A stretch of DNA of 16,837 bases from JBFMHD01 sp040752395 [NCBI: Candidatus Hydrogenedentota bacterium]. Its GTDB lineage: Bacteria; JBFMHD01. A model generated the notes under the pieces. That model did not search any database and had not been told where the DNA came from. It saw nothing but the letters and a program-made list of their open reading frames with translations. Numbering within the stretch: position 1 is the stretch's first letter; each line of letters opens with the position of its first letter. The position numbers and the translations under genes are program-made. Shown in pieces: positions 1 through 6,160 of this stretch. The DNA lies in NCBI GenBank assembly GCA_040752395.1, contig JBFMHD010000033.1, forward strand, positions 1 to 16,837. The letters run 5' to 3'.

Positions 1-1080
1 TCTCTGGGAAGATTCAAGTCTAAATTTTCTTGCATCTTTTATATCAAGGATACCCTCACTACAAGCCGGTGTCGGGGCAGAGGAACCACCAAAAACCATT
101 GGGCAGACAAAAGCAAAAACCCTATCAATTAGATTATCATAAAAAAACCTTCCAAGTGTTTTACCACCGCCTTCTATAAGAACAGAATATATATCTCTTT
201 TATAAAGTTCGTTTAATATAACATCACCCTTTATCGGGTAATCATCTACCCCTATTATTTCTATACCTTTATCTTTTAATCTTTGGGCTTTATCTTTTCG
301 TTTGTTTTTCATACAAAAGAGAATGGTCAATTCCGGAGTTTTATTTATAATATAGCTGTCTTCAGGTATTTGTAAGACCGGATCAATAACAATTTTGTAT
401 GGTTGCAAAAAGACTAAATCATCTTGAGTAATCTGTTCTTCTGTCTCTTCTGGTCTATAAGTTAACCGCGGGTTATCAACTATAATTGTTCCTACTCCGA
501 CAATCACAGCATCAGATTCTCTTCTAAGTTTTTGTACTATTTTTCTACTTTTTTCGCATGATATCCATTTAGATTCTTTAGCCTCTGTTGCTATTTTACC
601 ATCCATAGTCATCGCATATTTCCCTGTAACAAGCGGTCTATTTTTAGTTTTAGCCATAAAGAAATAAGAGTTTAATATTACACTATCTCGATTGCATATA
701 CCGAGCTCAACGTCAATATTGTTATTTTTTAATAATTCGACACCTTTACCTCGATTTCTGGTATCAGGGTCTATGGCTGAAATAATTAGTTTAGATATTT
801 TATGTTTAACAATTTCAGGGAGGCAGGGTGGGGTTTTACCGAAATGGGCACAGGGTTCTAAAGTCACATACATTGTTGAGCCTTCTAATCTTTTATTTTT
901 CTTCAACGCATCTTCTATGGCATTGATTTCAGCATGCGGAGTACCGGCAATCTTATGATAACCGTTCCCGATAATCTCTCCATTTTTTTCTATTACAGCG
1001 CCAACAAGTGGGTTTGGTGAATTAAAGCCTATGGCGCTGCGGCTAAGTTCTAATGCTTTTTGCATCAATTCTTCTTTCAT
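1..1080 (-). CDS. ribD: RibD, bifunctional riboflavin biosynthesis deaminase/reductase (3' end cut by window edge)
   Basis: RibD deaminates the pyrimidine from GTP cyclohydrolase II and then reduces its ribosyl side chain, the second and third steps of riboflavin synthesis in the cytoplasm. I translated the minus strand from ATG 1080: 360 codons stay open to position 1, so the gene is cut, but family members are about 360-370 residues and little is missing. The deaminase zinc site is complete: HAE at residues 50-52 and EPC...TPPC near residues 76-86. The reductase half starts about residue 143 (RPLVTGKYAMTMDGKIA) and carries VGVGT and the late LIEGGGKTLG motif. The start ATG overlaps the M24 peptidase stop by four bases (ATGA), and AGGTG sits just upstream, so translation is probably coupled. 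No other rib gene is visible; they may lie to the left. Confidence 0.93.
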   Translation of the reverse strand, partial: MKEELMQKALELSRSAIGFNSPNPLVGAVIEKNGEIIGNGYHKIAGTPHAEINAIEDALKKNKRLEGSTMYVTLEPCAHFGKTPPCLPEIVKHKISKLIISAIDPDTRNRGKGVELLKNNNIDVELGICNRDSVILNSYFFMAKTKNRPLVTGKYAMTMDGKIATEAKESKWISCEKSRKIVQKLRRESDAVIVGVGTIIVDNPRLTYRPEETEEQITQDDLVFLQPYKIVIDPVLQIPEDSYIINKTPELTILFCMKNKRKDKAQRLKDKGIEIIGVDDYPIKGDVILNELYKRDIYSVLIEGGGKTLGRFFYDNLIDRVFAFVCPMVFGGSSAPTPACSEGILDIKDARKFRLESSQR

Positions 1081-2129
1081 ATCACACCTGATGTTAGATT
1101 AATTATCTTTTCTCCATCATAATGTACTGTATCTTCGATTCTTACACCAAATTTATCTTTGAAATACAATCCTGGTTCGATTGTAAATACATTCTCTTTT
1201 TTTATTAAGGTATCACTTCTAAAACTGGGCGCTTCATGAACCTCAAGTCCAATCGAATGGCCGAGTAGATGTAAAAAATTATCTTTATACTCGCCGAACA
1301 TCTCCCTGGCATTCTCATATACTTTTTTGAATGTTAGTTTATCATCAATGTATGCTGTAATATTGTTTTTTACTGTTAAGACTTTATTATAAATCTCTTT
1401 ATAGAAGCTATCAATTTTATCACCATACCAGAAACTACGAGTAATATCGCAGCTGTAATGATTATACTTTACCCCAAAATCAACAAGCACAGCCATATTA
1501 TCTTTTAAAATCGTATTAGAAGAGGTATAATGCGGGATTGAGGTATTCTTTGAAAAAGCGACAATAGGTTCAAACGCTGGCTCTGCCTCTTTACGTATCG
1601 TTTCTATTTTAATAAAAGCTGATATCTCGTTCTCTTTTACATTGGTTCTTATCTTTTTTCTAATTATCTTATATACCTCTTTTGCTACTGAAACCGCCTT
1701 TTTAATCTGCGATATTTCATATCTGTCTTTAATGCTTCTTAGTTCTGTAATTTTATCGTTGATGGATAATATTTTTATATAACGCATCTTTCTTTTAAAA
1801 CTCTCAATAAAACTATAAGAAAGGAAATCTGTCTCGAGATAAATCCGTTTAATATGTAATCTTTTCAATGCTATATAGATATCATCAGGATTTTTTATTA
1901 AGATCACTTTAATACTTTTATCAATCTCTTTTAAAGCTTTTTCATAATACCTGGCATCGACTAATAATAATTTTGTATTTCTATTAGCAATCAACAGATA
2001 GCCAGAAGAAGAAAAAAATCCAGTAAAGTAATAGCGATTGAGCGGGTTTACTATCAGACACGGTAAATTATTAACAATCTTTAAGAGTCTTTTATTATAT
2101 AATTGATGGTCAATTGGGTGGGTTCTCAT
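1077..2129 (-). CDS. M24 family metallopeptidase (Xaa-Pro aminopeptidase type)
   Basis: A 350-residue cytoplasmic aminopeptidase of the M24 (pita-bread) family, predicted to remove the N-terminal residue ahead of proline. The N-terminal creatinase-like domain covers about residues 15-130 and the catalytic domain about 138-350. All five expected metal ligands are visible: D217 (VDFG), D228 (CDITR), H291 (GHSIG), E318 (IEPG) and E332 (RIED). HEAP at 298-301 adds another family motif. The start ATG at 2129 lies inside the 3' end of the DUF151-UVR gene, giving a 20-base overlap. There is no clear ribosome binding site, which suggests coupling to the upstream gene. No nearby in-frame alternative start was found. 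The stop overlaps the ribD start. The substrate cannot be read from sequence; PepP/PepQ-type dipeptidase activity is the main alternative. Confidence 0.9.
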   Translation of the reverse strand: MRTHPIDHQLYNKRLLKIVNNLPCLIVNPLNRYYFTGFFSSSGYLLIANRNTKLLLVDARYYEKALKEIDKSIKVILIKNPDDIYIALKRLHIKRIYLETDFLSYSFIESFKRKMRYIKILSINDKITELRSIKDRYEISQIKKAVSVAKEVYKIIRKKIRTNVKENEISAFIKIETIRKEAEPAFEPIVAFSKNTSIPHYTSSNTILKDNMAVLVDFGVKYNHYSCDITRSFWYGDKIDSFYKEIYNKVLTVKNNITAYIDDKLTFKKVYENAREMFGEYKDNFLHLLGHSIGLEVHEAPSFRSDTLIKKENVFTIEPGLYFKDKFGVRIEDTVHYDGEKIINLTSGVI

Positions 2130-2685
2130 TAGAACTTTTGGGATTTTGAGTTACGTTCGAGCGGATCTTTAATTCTTTAATCTGGTCTCTGAGTTTAGCT
2201 GCGAGTTCGAACTCTTCGTTTTCAATAGCTTTATTAAGCCGTTCATTCAGGCTATCCAATCTTCTGGTATTCTCAGATTTAGCTTCTTCCTGTTCAATGC
2301 CTGCAGCCTGCAGAACCTCAGGTGCTACAAAAATAGGTGCATCAAATTTCAAAGCCAGAGCTATTGAATCGCTTGGTCGTGCATCAAGTTCTATCTCGTT
2401 ACCGTTCATTTCAATAAATAATCGAGCAAAAAAAGTATTATCTTTTAACTCGTTTATATAAACTTTTGATACTTTGTAACCTAATTCTGTAAGAACACTT
2501 TTAAATAAATCATGAGTAAGTGGTCTTGGTGCTCTGCTTTTCTCAAGTTCCATAGCAATAGCCTGGGCTTCAAACGCACCAACAAAAATAGGTAACGCCA
2601 CTCTATTCTCTTCATCCATAAGCAAAACTACAAAACCGTTTCCCCCAGGACTCATACCAACACCGTAGACTCTTACCAGTTTCAT
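2110..2685 (-). CDS. Bifunctional nuclease family protein (DUF151) with C-terminal UVR motif
   Basis: A 191-residue protein. Residues 1-130 match the DUF151/BFN family: VYGVGMSP at the start, LPIFVGAFEAQAI at 31-43, a segment with RPLTHDL at 54-60, and the signature DARPSDSIALAL at 101-112. Residues about 143-175 form a UvrB/UvrC-like helical hairpin (EEFELAAKLRDQIKEL), as often seen fused to this domain. The family includes plant and bacterial proteins reported to have DNase and RNase activity, but the biological role in bacteria is poorly defined. The tail after residue 176 is short, polar and rich in Asn and Ser. ATG 2685 is preceded by AGAGGTAAG at a good distance. The gene follows the prepilin peptidase by 72 bases, which include two heptad repeats, and overlaps the M24 gene. 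A function in stress or DNA handling is inference. Confidence 0.9.
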   Translation of the reverse strand: MKLVRVYGVGMSPGGNGFVVLLMDEENRVALPIFVGAFEAQAIAMELEKSRAPRPLTHDLFKSVLTELGYKVSKVYINELKDNTFFARLFIEMNGNEIELDARPSDSIALALKFDAPIFVAPEVLQAAGIEQEEAKSENTRRLDSLNERLNKAIENEEFELAAKLRDQIKELKIRSNVTQNPKSSNENPPN

Positions 2686-2744
2686 TACTATCTTACCTCT
2701 TTTACAATTTATAATTTTTGCTCAATATATAGCAAGTAAAATTT

Positions 2745-2759
2745 TTGCCTCTTGCTTCT
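2745..2759. repeat. Short heptad repeat (TTGCCTC TTGCTTC)
   Basis: Two adjacent 7-base units, TTGCCTC and TTGCTTC, overlap the prepilin peptidase stop codon. The same CTTGCTTCT word recurs at 8766-8797, 12891-12920 and, reversed, at 16771-16786. Two units alone would mean little; the call rests on the recurrence. Confidence 0.45.
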
Positions 2760-3525
2760 AACTATATCTTATCAGATTACCATAAAAAATCATAATATAT
2801 GTTGCTAAAGAGATAAATGGTCCAAATGGAATAAAATCTTTTCGTGTAAATTTGCGAAGCAATATACCGGTTATCCCATAAAATGAACCTATTAATGCAG
2901 CTATAAATAATATATATATAGAAAATTCGGGTCCAAGAAACGCGCCTATCATAGCCATCATCTTTACATCGCCAAACCCAAGCGCCTCTTTCTTAAATAA
3001 AAAATATCCAAGTATCGCAATAAAATATAATAACCCACCCCCAGCAAATAAACCTGATATCGAAAATAATACAGATTTTAAAATATCCTGCGGAAACGGA
3101 TAATGCGGGCAAACTGAAAACAATACCCCTGCTATCATTACAGGTAAAGTCACTATATCGAGTATCAGAAAGAAATCTAAATCAATAAATATTATTAGAA
3201 GAAGAATAAGATTTAAAAGGCCAAAAATAAAAAATTCATAACTTAAGGAAAACCTCTGAAAAGTAGCAAAAAGAAGTAACCCACTTAAAATCTCTACAAA
3301 AAGATACCTTATACTGATTTTTGTCCCACAACCCCTGCACCGTCCTCCAAGAATAAGATAAGATAAGATAGGAATTAATTCAATAATTGATAATTTTTTA
3401 TTGCAGCAAGGACAGTATGAGCCAGGTGATATAATAGAGAGATTTCTTGGTAATCTGTAGATACAAACATTTATAAAACTACCAAAAATTGTCCCTATAA
3501 TAAAAATTGCTATATTATTAAACAT
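2758..3525 (-). CDS. Prepilin peptidase / N-methyltransferase (A24 family)
   Basis: A 255-residue polytopic inner-membrane aspartic protease that cleaves the leader of type IV pilin-like proteins (pilins or type II secretion pseudopilins) and N-methylates the new end. The N-terminal half has the classical layout: GSFINVCIYRLP at 15-26, then a zinc-binding pair of CxxC motifs at C38/C41 and C63/C66, the mark of the bifunctional methylating form. The protease aspartates are D115 or D117 (FIDLD) and D186 in GFGDVKM (183-189). About eight hydrophobic segments are visible. No pilin or secretion ATPase lies in this window, so the substrates are elsewhere. The start at 3525 has only a weak upstream GAAGA. 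It sits 57 bases downstream of STAS protein 2 and is probably co-transcribed with it. Confidence 0.93.
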   Translation of the reverse strand: MFNNIAIFIIGTIFGSFINVCIYRLPRNLSIISPGSYCPCCNKKLSIIELIPILSYLILGGRCRGCGTKISIRYLFVEILSGLLLFATFQRFSLSYEFFIFGLLNLILLLIIFIDLDFFLILDIVTLPVMIAGVLFSVCPHYPFPQDILKSVLFSISGLFAGGGLLYFIAILGYFLFKKEALGFGDVKMMAMIGAFLGPEFSIYILFIAALIGSFYGITGILLRKFTRKDFIPFGPFISLATYIMIFYGNLIRYS

Positions 3526-3582
3526 AATGTCTTCGCGAGGGTAGCTTAAAACAATATTAAATAAATGTGAAGAGATTTTTTA

Positions 3583-3930
3583 TTACTTAAAAGATTTTAT
3601 GGCTTTATCTATATTATCGAATAAAGAAAAAACTTTAGAAGCACCCATTATATCAAAAATATTTTTTATCTTCTCATTTAAATTAACAAGTTTTATATCA
3701 CCGCCACCAGCTCTAACCCTCCGCAATCTGCCAATAATAACCCCAAGCGCAGTAGAATTTATCTGCGTAACATCGTTCAAATCAAGTATCAGTCTAAAAT
3801 CACCTTTATCAACAAGCTCGGTTATAGTATCTTTCAATTTACTAACAACAAAAGCATCTATCCCGCCTATTAATTTAATTATAACACAATTGTTAAGAGT
3901 TTTTTCTGTTTTTATAATGAGATCGCTCAT
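3583..3930 (-). CDS. STAS-domain anti-sigma factor antagonist (protein 2)
   Basis: A 115-residue single STAS domain like SpoIIAA/RsbV. In such proteins a conserved serine is phosphorylated by a partner kinase (anti-sigma factor) and dephosphorylated by a PP2C phosphatase to switch partner binding. The signature is LILDLNDVTQINSTALG, with S59 (or T60) as the likely phosphosite; the usual Asp before it is Asn. It is closely similar to the STAS protein encoded at 4163-4519 (INST, RRVRxxGGDIK, IMGAxKxF), so the two are paralogues. No HPK/RsbW-type kinase or sigma factor is in the window. The start ATG 3930 has AGGA six bases upstream. Repeat copy A lies immediately upstream, between the paralogues. 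Confidence 0.9.
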   Translation of the reverse strand: MSDLIIKTEKTLNNCVIIKLIGGIDAFVVSKLKDTITELVDKGDFRLILDLNDVTQINSTALGVIIGRLRRVRAGGGDIKLVNLNEKIKNIFDIMGASKVFSLFDNIDKAIKSFK

Positions 3931-3959
3931 CGATGTCCTATACCCCTTTATCGCCCCCC

Positions 3960-4160
3960 CTGAAAAACATTCTAACTCTAATAATTGGGGCTACAGGCTG
4001 CGGACTACAGCCGGCTGGAGCCTGAAGCCAACGTCCTTTAAAAAATTCAGAATGTGGAATGCTGAAATCTGTGGTCATCAGCCAGAATTTAGAACGCAAT
4101 AACCCAAGAACCCAATAGTGTAGAGCGCAAACTGCGCTCATGACTACTCCTGTCTCCTGA
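3960..4160. repeat. Mosaic dispersed repeat, copy A
   Basis: This block of about 200 bases fills the gap between the two STAS genes. Bases 3961-4008 match copy B at about 43 of 48 positions. The following CAGGCT (3994-3999) and AGCCTG (4019-4024) can pair as a hairpin. The middle (4040-4090) reads, in minus sense, as loose 7-base steps (ATTTCAG, CATTCCA, CATTCTG). The right part holds ACCCAAGA-ACCCAATA, then GTGTAGAGCGCAAA (4118-4131) and AACGCAATA (4093-4101), both also present in copy C. GAGCGC-AAACT-GCGCTC (4123-4139) is a perfect 6-base-pair hairpin. CTCCTGT-CTCCTGA ends it. Relative to copy B, copy A lacks exactly one 7-base GGACTAC unit. Confidence 0.75.
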
Positions 4161-4162
4161 TA

Positions 4163-4519
4163 TCAATCTATCTTCATTTCAAATAAACTTAAACCCTCCT
4201 CAATATTATTAACTATATCAAATATTTTATCAGCACCCATAACCTCTATTATTTTTCTTACCTCGGTTTTAGGTTTTAAAATTTTAATATCACCTCCTTT
4301 CTCCCGTGCTCGTCTCACACGAGAAATAATTATTCCAATACCAGTAGAATTAATCTCTTTGACTTTAGTGAAATCGAGTATTATTTTGGGTTTCCCCATA
4401 TCAATGGATTTATTCATTATGTCTCTTATTTTATTTACAGTTGGATAATCAAGAACTTCCGGTAACTCAATTATTACTACGTCCCTTGTTTCCTTTGATT
4501 TTACGGCAGTGGTAGCCAT
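4163..4519 (-). CDS. STAS-domain anti-sigma factor antagonist (protein 1)
   Basis: A 118-residue STAS domain protein of the SpoIIAA/RsbV type, expected to control an anti-sigma kinase by partner switching in the cytoplasm. Key stretch: IILDFTKVKEINSTGIG, with S58 (or T59) as the probable phosphorylation site, then RRAREKGGDIK and VMGADKIF. It is the paralogue of the gene at 3583-3930. ATG 4519 is well supported by GAGGGGG six bases upstream. A sigma70-like promoter (4553-4580) and a CRP-type palindrome (4586-4607) lie just upstream, making this the first gene of the leftward run that seems to continue to ribD. Copy A of the mosaic repeat starts right after its stop codon. The regulated sigma factor is not visible here. 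Confidence 0.92.
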   Translation of the reverse strand: MATTAVKSKETRDVVIIELPEVLDYPTVNKIRDIMNKSIDMGKPKIILDFTKVKEINSTGIGIIISRVRRAREKGGDIKILKPKTEVRKIIEVMGADKIFDIVNNIEEGLSLFEMKID

Positions 4520-4552
4520 AATACCCCCTCTTTTCGGTATCTCTACTTATAT

Positions 4553-4580
4553 ATTTTATTCACTATTTAAATTATGTCAA
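4553..4580 (-). promoter_or_regulatory. Sigma70-like promoter for the STAS gene run
   Basis: In minus sense a perfect -35 TTGACA (4575-4580) is followed by a 16-base spacer and TAAAAT (4553-4558, one mismatch to TATAAT). It lies about 33 bases ahead of the STAS start at 4519, with a good ribosome binding site between. A start site near 4546 is inferred. Confidence 0.65.
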
Positions 4581-4585
4581 TATTA

Positions 4586-4607
4586 AAATGTGATTTTTCT
4601 CACATTT
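4586..4607. promoter_or_regulatory. CRP/FNR-family operator-like palindrome
   Basis: AAATGTGA at 4586-4593 and TCACATTT at 4600-4607 form a perfect 8-base inverted repeat with a 6-base spacer. This is the arrangement of the E. coli CRP consensus (TGTGA-N6-TCACA with flanking A/T). It sits immediately upstream of the -35 box of the STAS promoter, centred about 50 bases before the inferred start, where an activator could act. Which regulator binds, if any, is unknown. Confidence 0.6.
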
Positions 4608-4663
4608 GTTATGTGGTGGCTTATTGAGGGCTTAAGCAGATGGCAAGTCAGCAATACCGGCCT

Positions 4664-4765
4664 TTATGAAGCTTTTATCTTTCTTACCTCTTCGTAAATC
4701 TTTATTAATTCCTGATATGATCTCGCATTATGTATCCTTCTTATTAATTCGCTCTTGTTTTTCAT
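4664..4765 (-). CDS. Small ORF, 33 residues, unknown function
   Basis: In minus sense GGGAGGTG lies eight bases before ATG 4765 and opens a 33-codon frame ending in TAA at 4664. The product begins MKNKSELIRRIHNARSYQEL and ends KIKAS; it is rich in Lys, Arg, Glu and Ile, with a spacing that suggests two amphipathic helices joined near residues 13-16. There is no cysteine, signal peptide or membrane segment. I do not recognise a family. Its strong ribosome binding site and its position as a lone ORF in an otherwise gene-free stretch favour a real small protein. It lies 144 bases upstream of the STAS gene on the same strand and may be co-transcribed or have its own promoter further right. It could be a small regulator or the residue of a larger gene. 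Confidence 0.5.
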   Translation of the reverse strand: MKNKSELIRRIHNARSYQELIKIYEEVRKIKAS

Positions 4766-4899
4766 AAAGAAGCACCTCCCGTAAATCTCGACCATTCTAA
4801 ATATATTATCGGTATTAAAATGGCAAAATATTAGCTTAATTTATCGTTTTTCTATGTCGATATTTGAGGTATCGCAGGATAACGGCCTGTGATTTTGCT

Positions 4900-5985
4900 A
4901 TGTTATCATTTGATAGTGTAAAAAGATTTAAACCTAATCATTCTGAGAATAATCTTGAATTAAAAAAGACACTCGAAGAACTTTTCTTAATAAATAATAA
5001 ACTAAAAAATGAAGTCGATATCCTATCTACCCTGAGAGAAGTCATCTTATCAATCCATTCTTCGCTCGAATTAGAGTCGATGCTAAAATCAATACTTGAG
5101 ATTATAAAAGGTTTTTTAGATATAAAAAAGATACTTATATACCTGTTTGATCCTATGACATCGGCTCTAAAACCTGCTATAGGTATCAATGAAAACAAAT
5201 TTTTACAACCGACTCAATTGAATACTATATCTCCTGCTGAAGGGATTATAGGTAACTCTTTTGCTCTACGTAAATCCATCTTTGCAAAAAATGAAACTGA
5301 TGGCAATTATCTTATATGTCCGCTCTTCACAAAAGATGAAACCGTAGGCCTTATGATACTAAGACTCAATGATGAGATAAAGACAGTTGAGGAGCATAAT
5401 AAAAATTTTATAGACCTGTTATCACGACATATAGCAGTTGGGGTGCATAATTCTATACTATATTCTCTTGCTATAACAGATGGGCTAACGGGTCTTTTCG
5501 TTCATCGATATTTCCAATTAAAATTAGAAGAGGAATATAGAAGGGCTATACGCTATAATATACCTTTCTCTCTTGTTCTCCTTGATATAGACCATTTCAA
5601 GAGATTCAATGATACCTATGGTCATCAGACAGGTGATATGGTTTTACGCCAGATAGCGAAGATTGTATGTTCGAGTATCAGAACCTCTGATATAGCCTGT
5701 CGCTATGGTGGTGAAGAGATTGCTGTAATATTTCCATCAACCACTCTTGATGGTGCGATGCAGGCTTCACTTACTATTAAAAAAAATATAGAAAATTTTG
5801 AATTCAGTAGTTTGAATAAAGAGAGATTTAAAGTCACGATAAGCGGTGGTGTTTCTACTTTTTCGCCAAATTTTACAAGCAAAGAACAGATTATAGAATT
5901 TACCGATAAGGCTCTTTATAAGGCAAAACAAAATGGTAGAAACCAGATTGTAGCATATAAACAGCAAATTCCTAATGCTTCTTAA
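4900..5985 (+). CDS. Diguanylate cyclase, GAF-like sensor plus GGDEF domain
   Basis: A cytoplasmic protein predicted to make cyclic di-GMP. From ATG 4900 it is 361 residues; an in-frame TTG at 4864 would add 12. Neither start has a convincing ribosome binding site, so the start is uncertain. Residues about 15-45 form a coiled coil, about 45-185 look like a GAF sensor domain, and about 192-355 are the GGDEF domain. The domain has DGLTGL at 194-199, the metal site DID at 229-231, NDTYGH at 237-242, and the signature GGEEI at 270-274 in place of GGDEF. An RxxD inhibitory site (RTSD, 261-264) stands five residues before the signature, so product inhibition is expected. GGEEF-type sites are normally active; Ile at the last position is a mild deviation. 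It is the only protein gene called on the plus strand here, with no partner phosphodiesterase nearby. Confidence 0.9.
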   Translation: MLSFDSVKRFKPNHSENNLELKKTLEELFLINNKLKNEVDILSTLREVILSIHSSLELESMLKSILEIIKGFLDIKKILIYLFDPMTSALKPAIGINENKFLQPTQLNTISPAEGIIGNSFALRKSIFAKNETDGNYLICPLFTKDETVGLMILRLNDEIKTVEEHNKNFIDLLSRHIAVGVHNSILYSLAITDGLTGLFVHRYFQLKLEEEYRRAIRYNIPFSLVLLDIDHFKRFNDTYGHQTGDMVLRQIAKIVCSSIRTSDIACRYGGEEIAVIFPSTTLDGAMQASLTIKKNIENFEFSSLNKERFKVTISGGVSTFSPNFTSKEQIIEFTDKALYKAKQNGRNQIVAYKQQIPNAS

Positions 5986-6006
5986 GAGCCCGGGGTTAGA
6001 AATCTC

Positions 6007-6033
6007 TTGCTATTTCCATTTTTTGTTTATAAT
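6007..6033 (+). promoter_or_regulatory. Promoter of tRNA-Leu
   Basis: A perfect TATAAT (6028-6033) lies 12 bases before the tRNA. TTGCTA (6007-6012) is a possible -35 but the 15-base spacer is short. Transcription would start near 6040, giving a very short leader. Confidence 0.55.
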
Positions 6034-6045
6034 AAATTCTCATTT

Positions 6046-6127
6046 GGGCGTGTGGCGAAACTGGAATACGCGCTGGACTTAGGATCCAGTCGGGCAACCG
6101 GTGTGGGTTCAACTCCCTCCACGCCCA
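6046..6127 (+). tRNA. tRNA-Leu (anticodon UAG)
   Basis: The cloverleaf is visible by eye. The acceptor stem is GGGCGTG (6046-6052) with CACGCCC (6120-6126) and discriminator A 6127. The anticodon stem CTGGA/TCCAG encloses loop CTTAGGA, so the anticodon is TAG at 6080-6082, reading CUA. The variable arm is long with a CGG/CCG stem, as expected for class II tRNA-Leu. The T loop is TTCAACT. The T stem GTGGG/CCCTC has one U-U mismatch in its second pair (6104 with 6118). CCA is not encoded. The T-arm 3' half is repeated in inverted orientation 17 bases downstream. Confidence 0.95.
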
Positions 6128-6155
6128 TTAAATGCTTCTACATAGGGAGTTGAAC
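6107..6155. repeat. Inverted repeat joining tRNA T-arm and downstream sequence
   Basis: GTTCAACTCCCT (6107-6118, within the T-arm) has a perfect 12-base inverted copy, AGGGAGTTGAAC, at 6144-6155. The spacer is 25 bases. The transcript could form a hairpin that competes with the T-arm. The copy also reads as a T-arm fragment on the minus strand. It is not followed by a T-run, so a standard terminator is unlikely. Confidence 0.6.
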
Positions 6156-6160
6156 GGACG

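Noticed and set aside
3599-4102. 167-codon plus-strand ORF
   Set aside because: It is antisense to STAS protein 2 and then runs into repeat copy A; no family resemblance.
3938-4141. 67-codon minus-strand ORF between the STAS genes
   Set aside because: It is read straight through repeat copy A; its peptide (including LQAPAGCSP) is a translation of repeat sequence and it has no good ribosome binding site.
6107-6155. att site of an integrated element at the tRNA
   Set aside because: The duplicated T-arm is inverted rather than direct, and no integrase is in the window.
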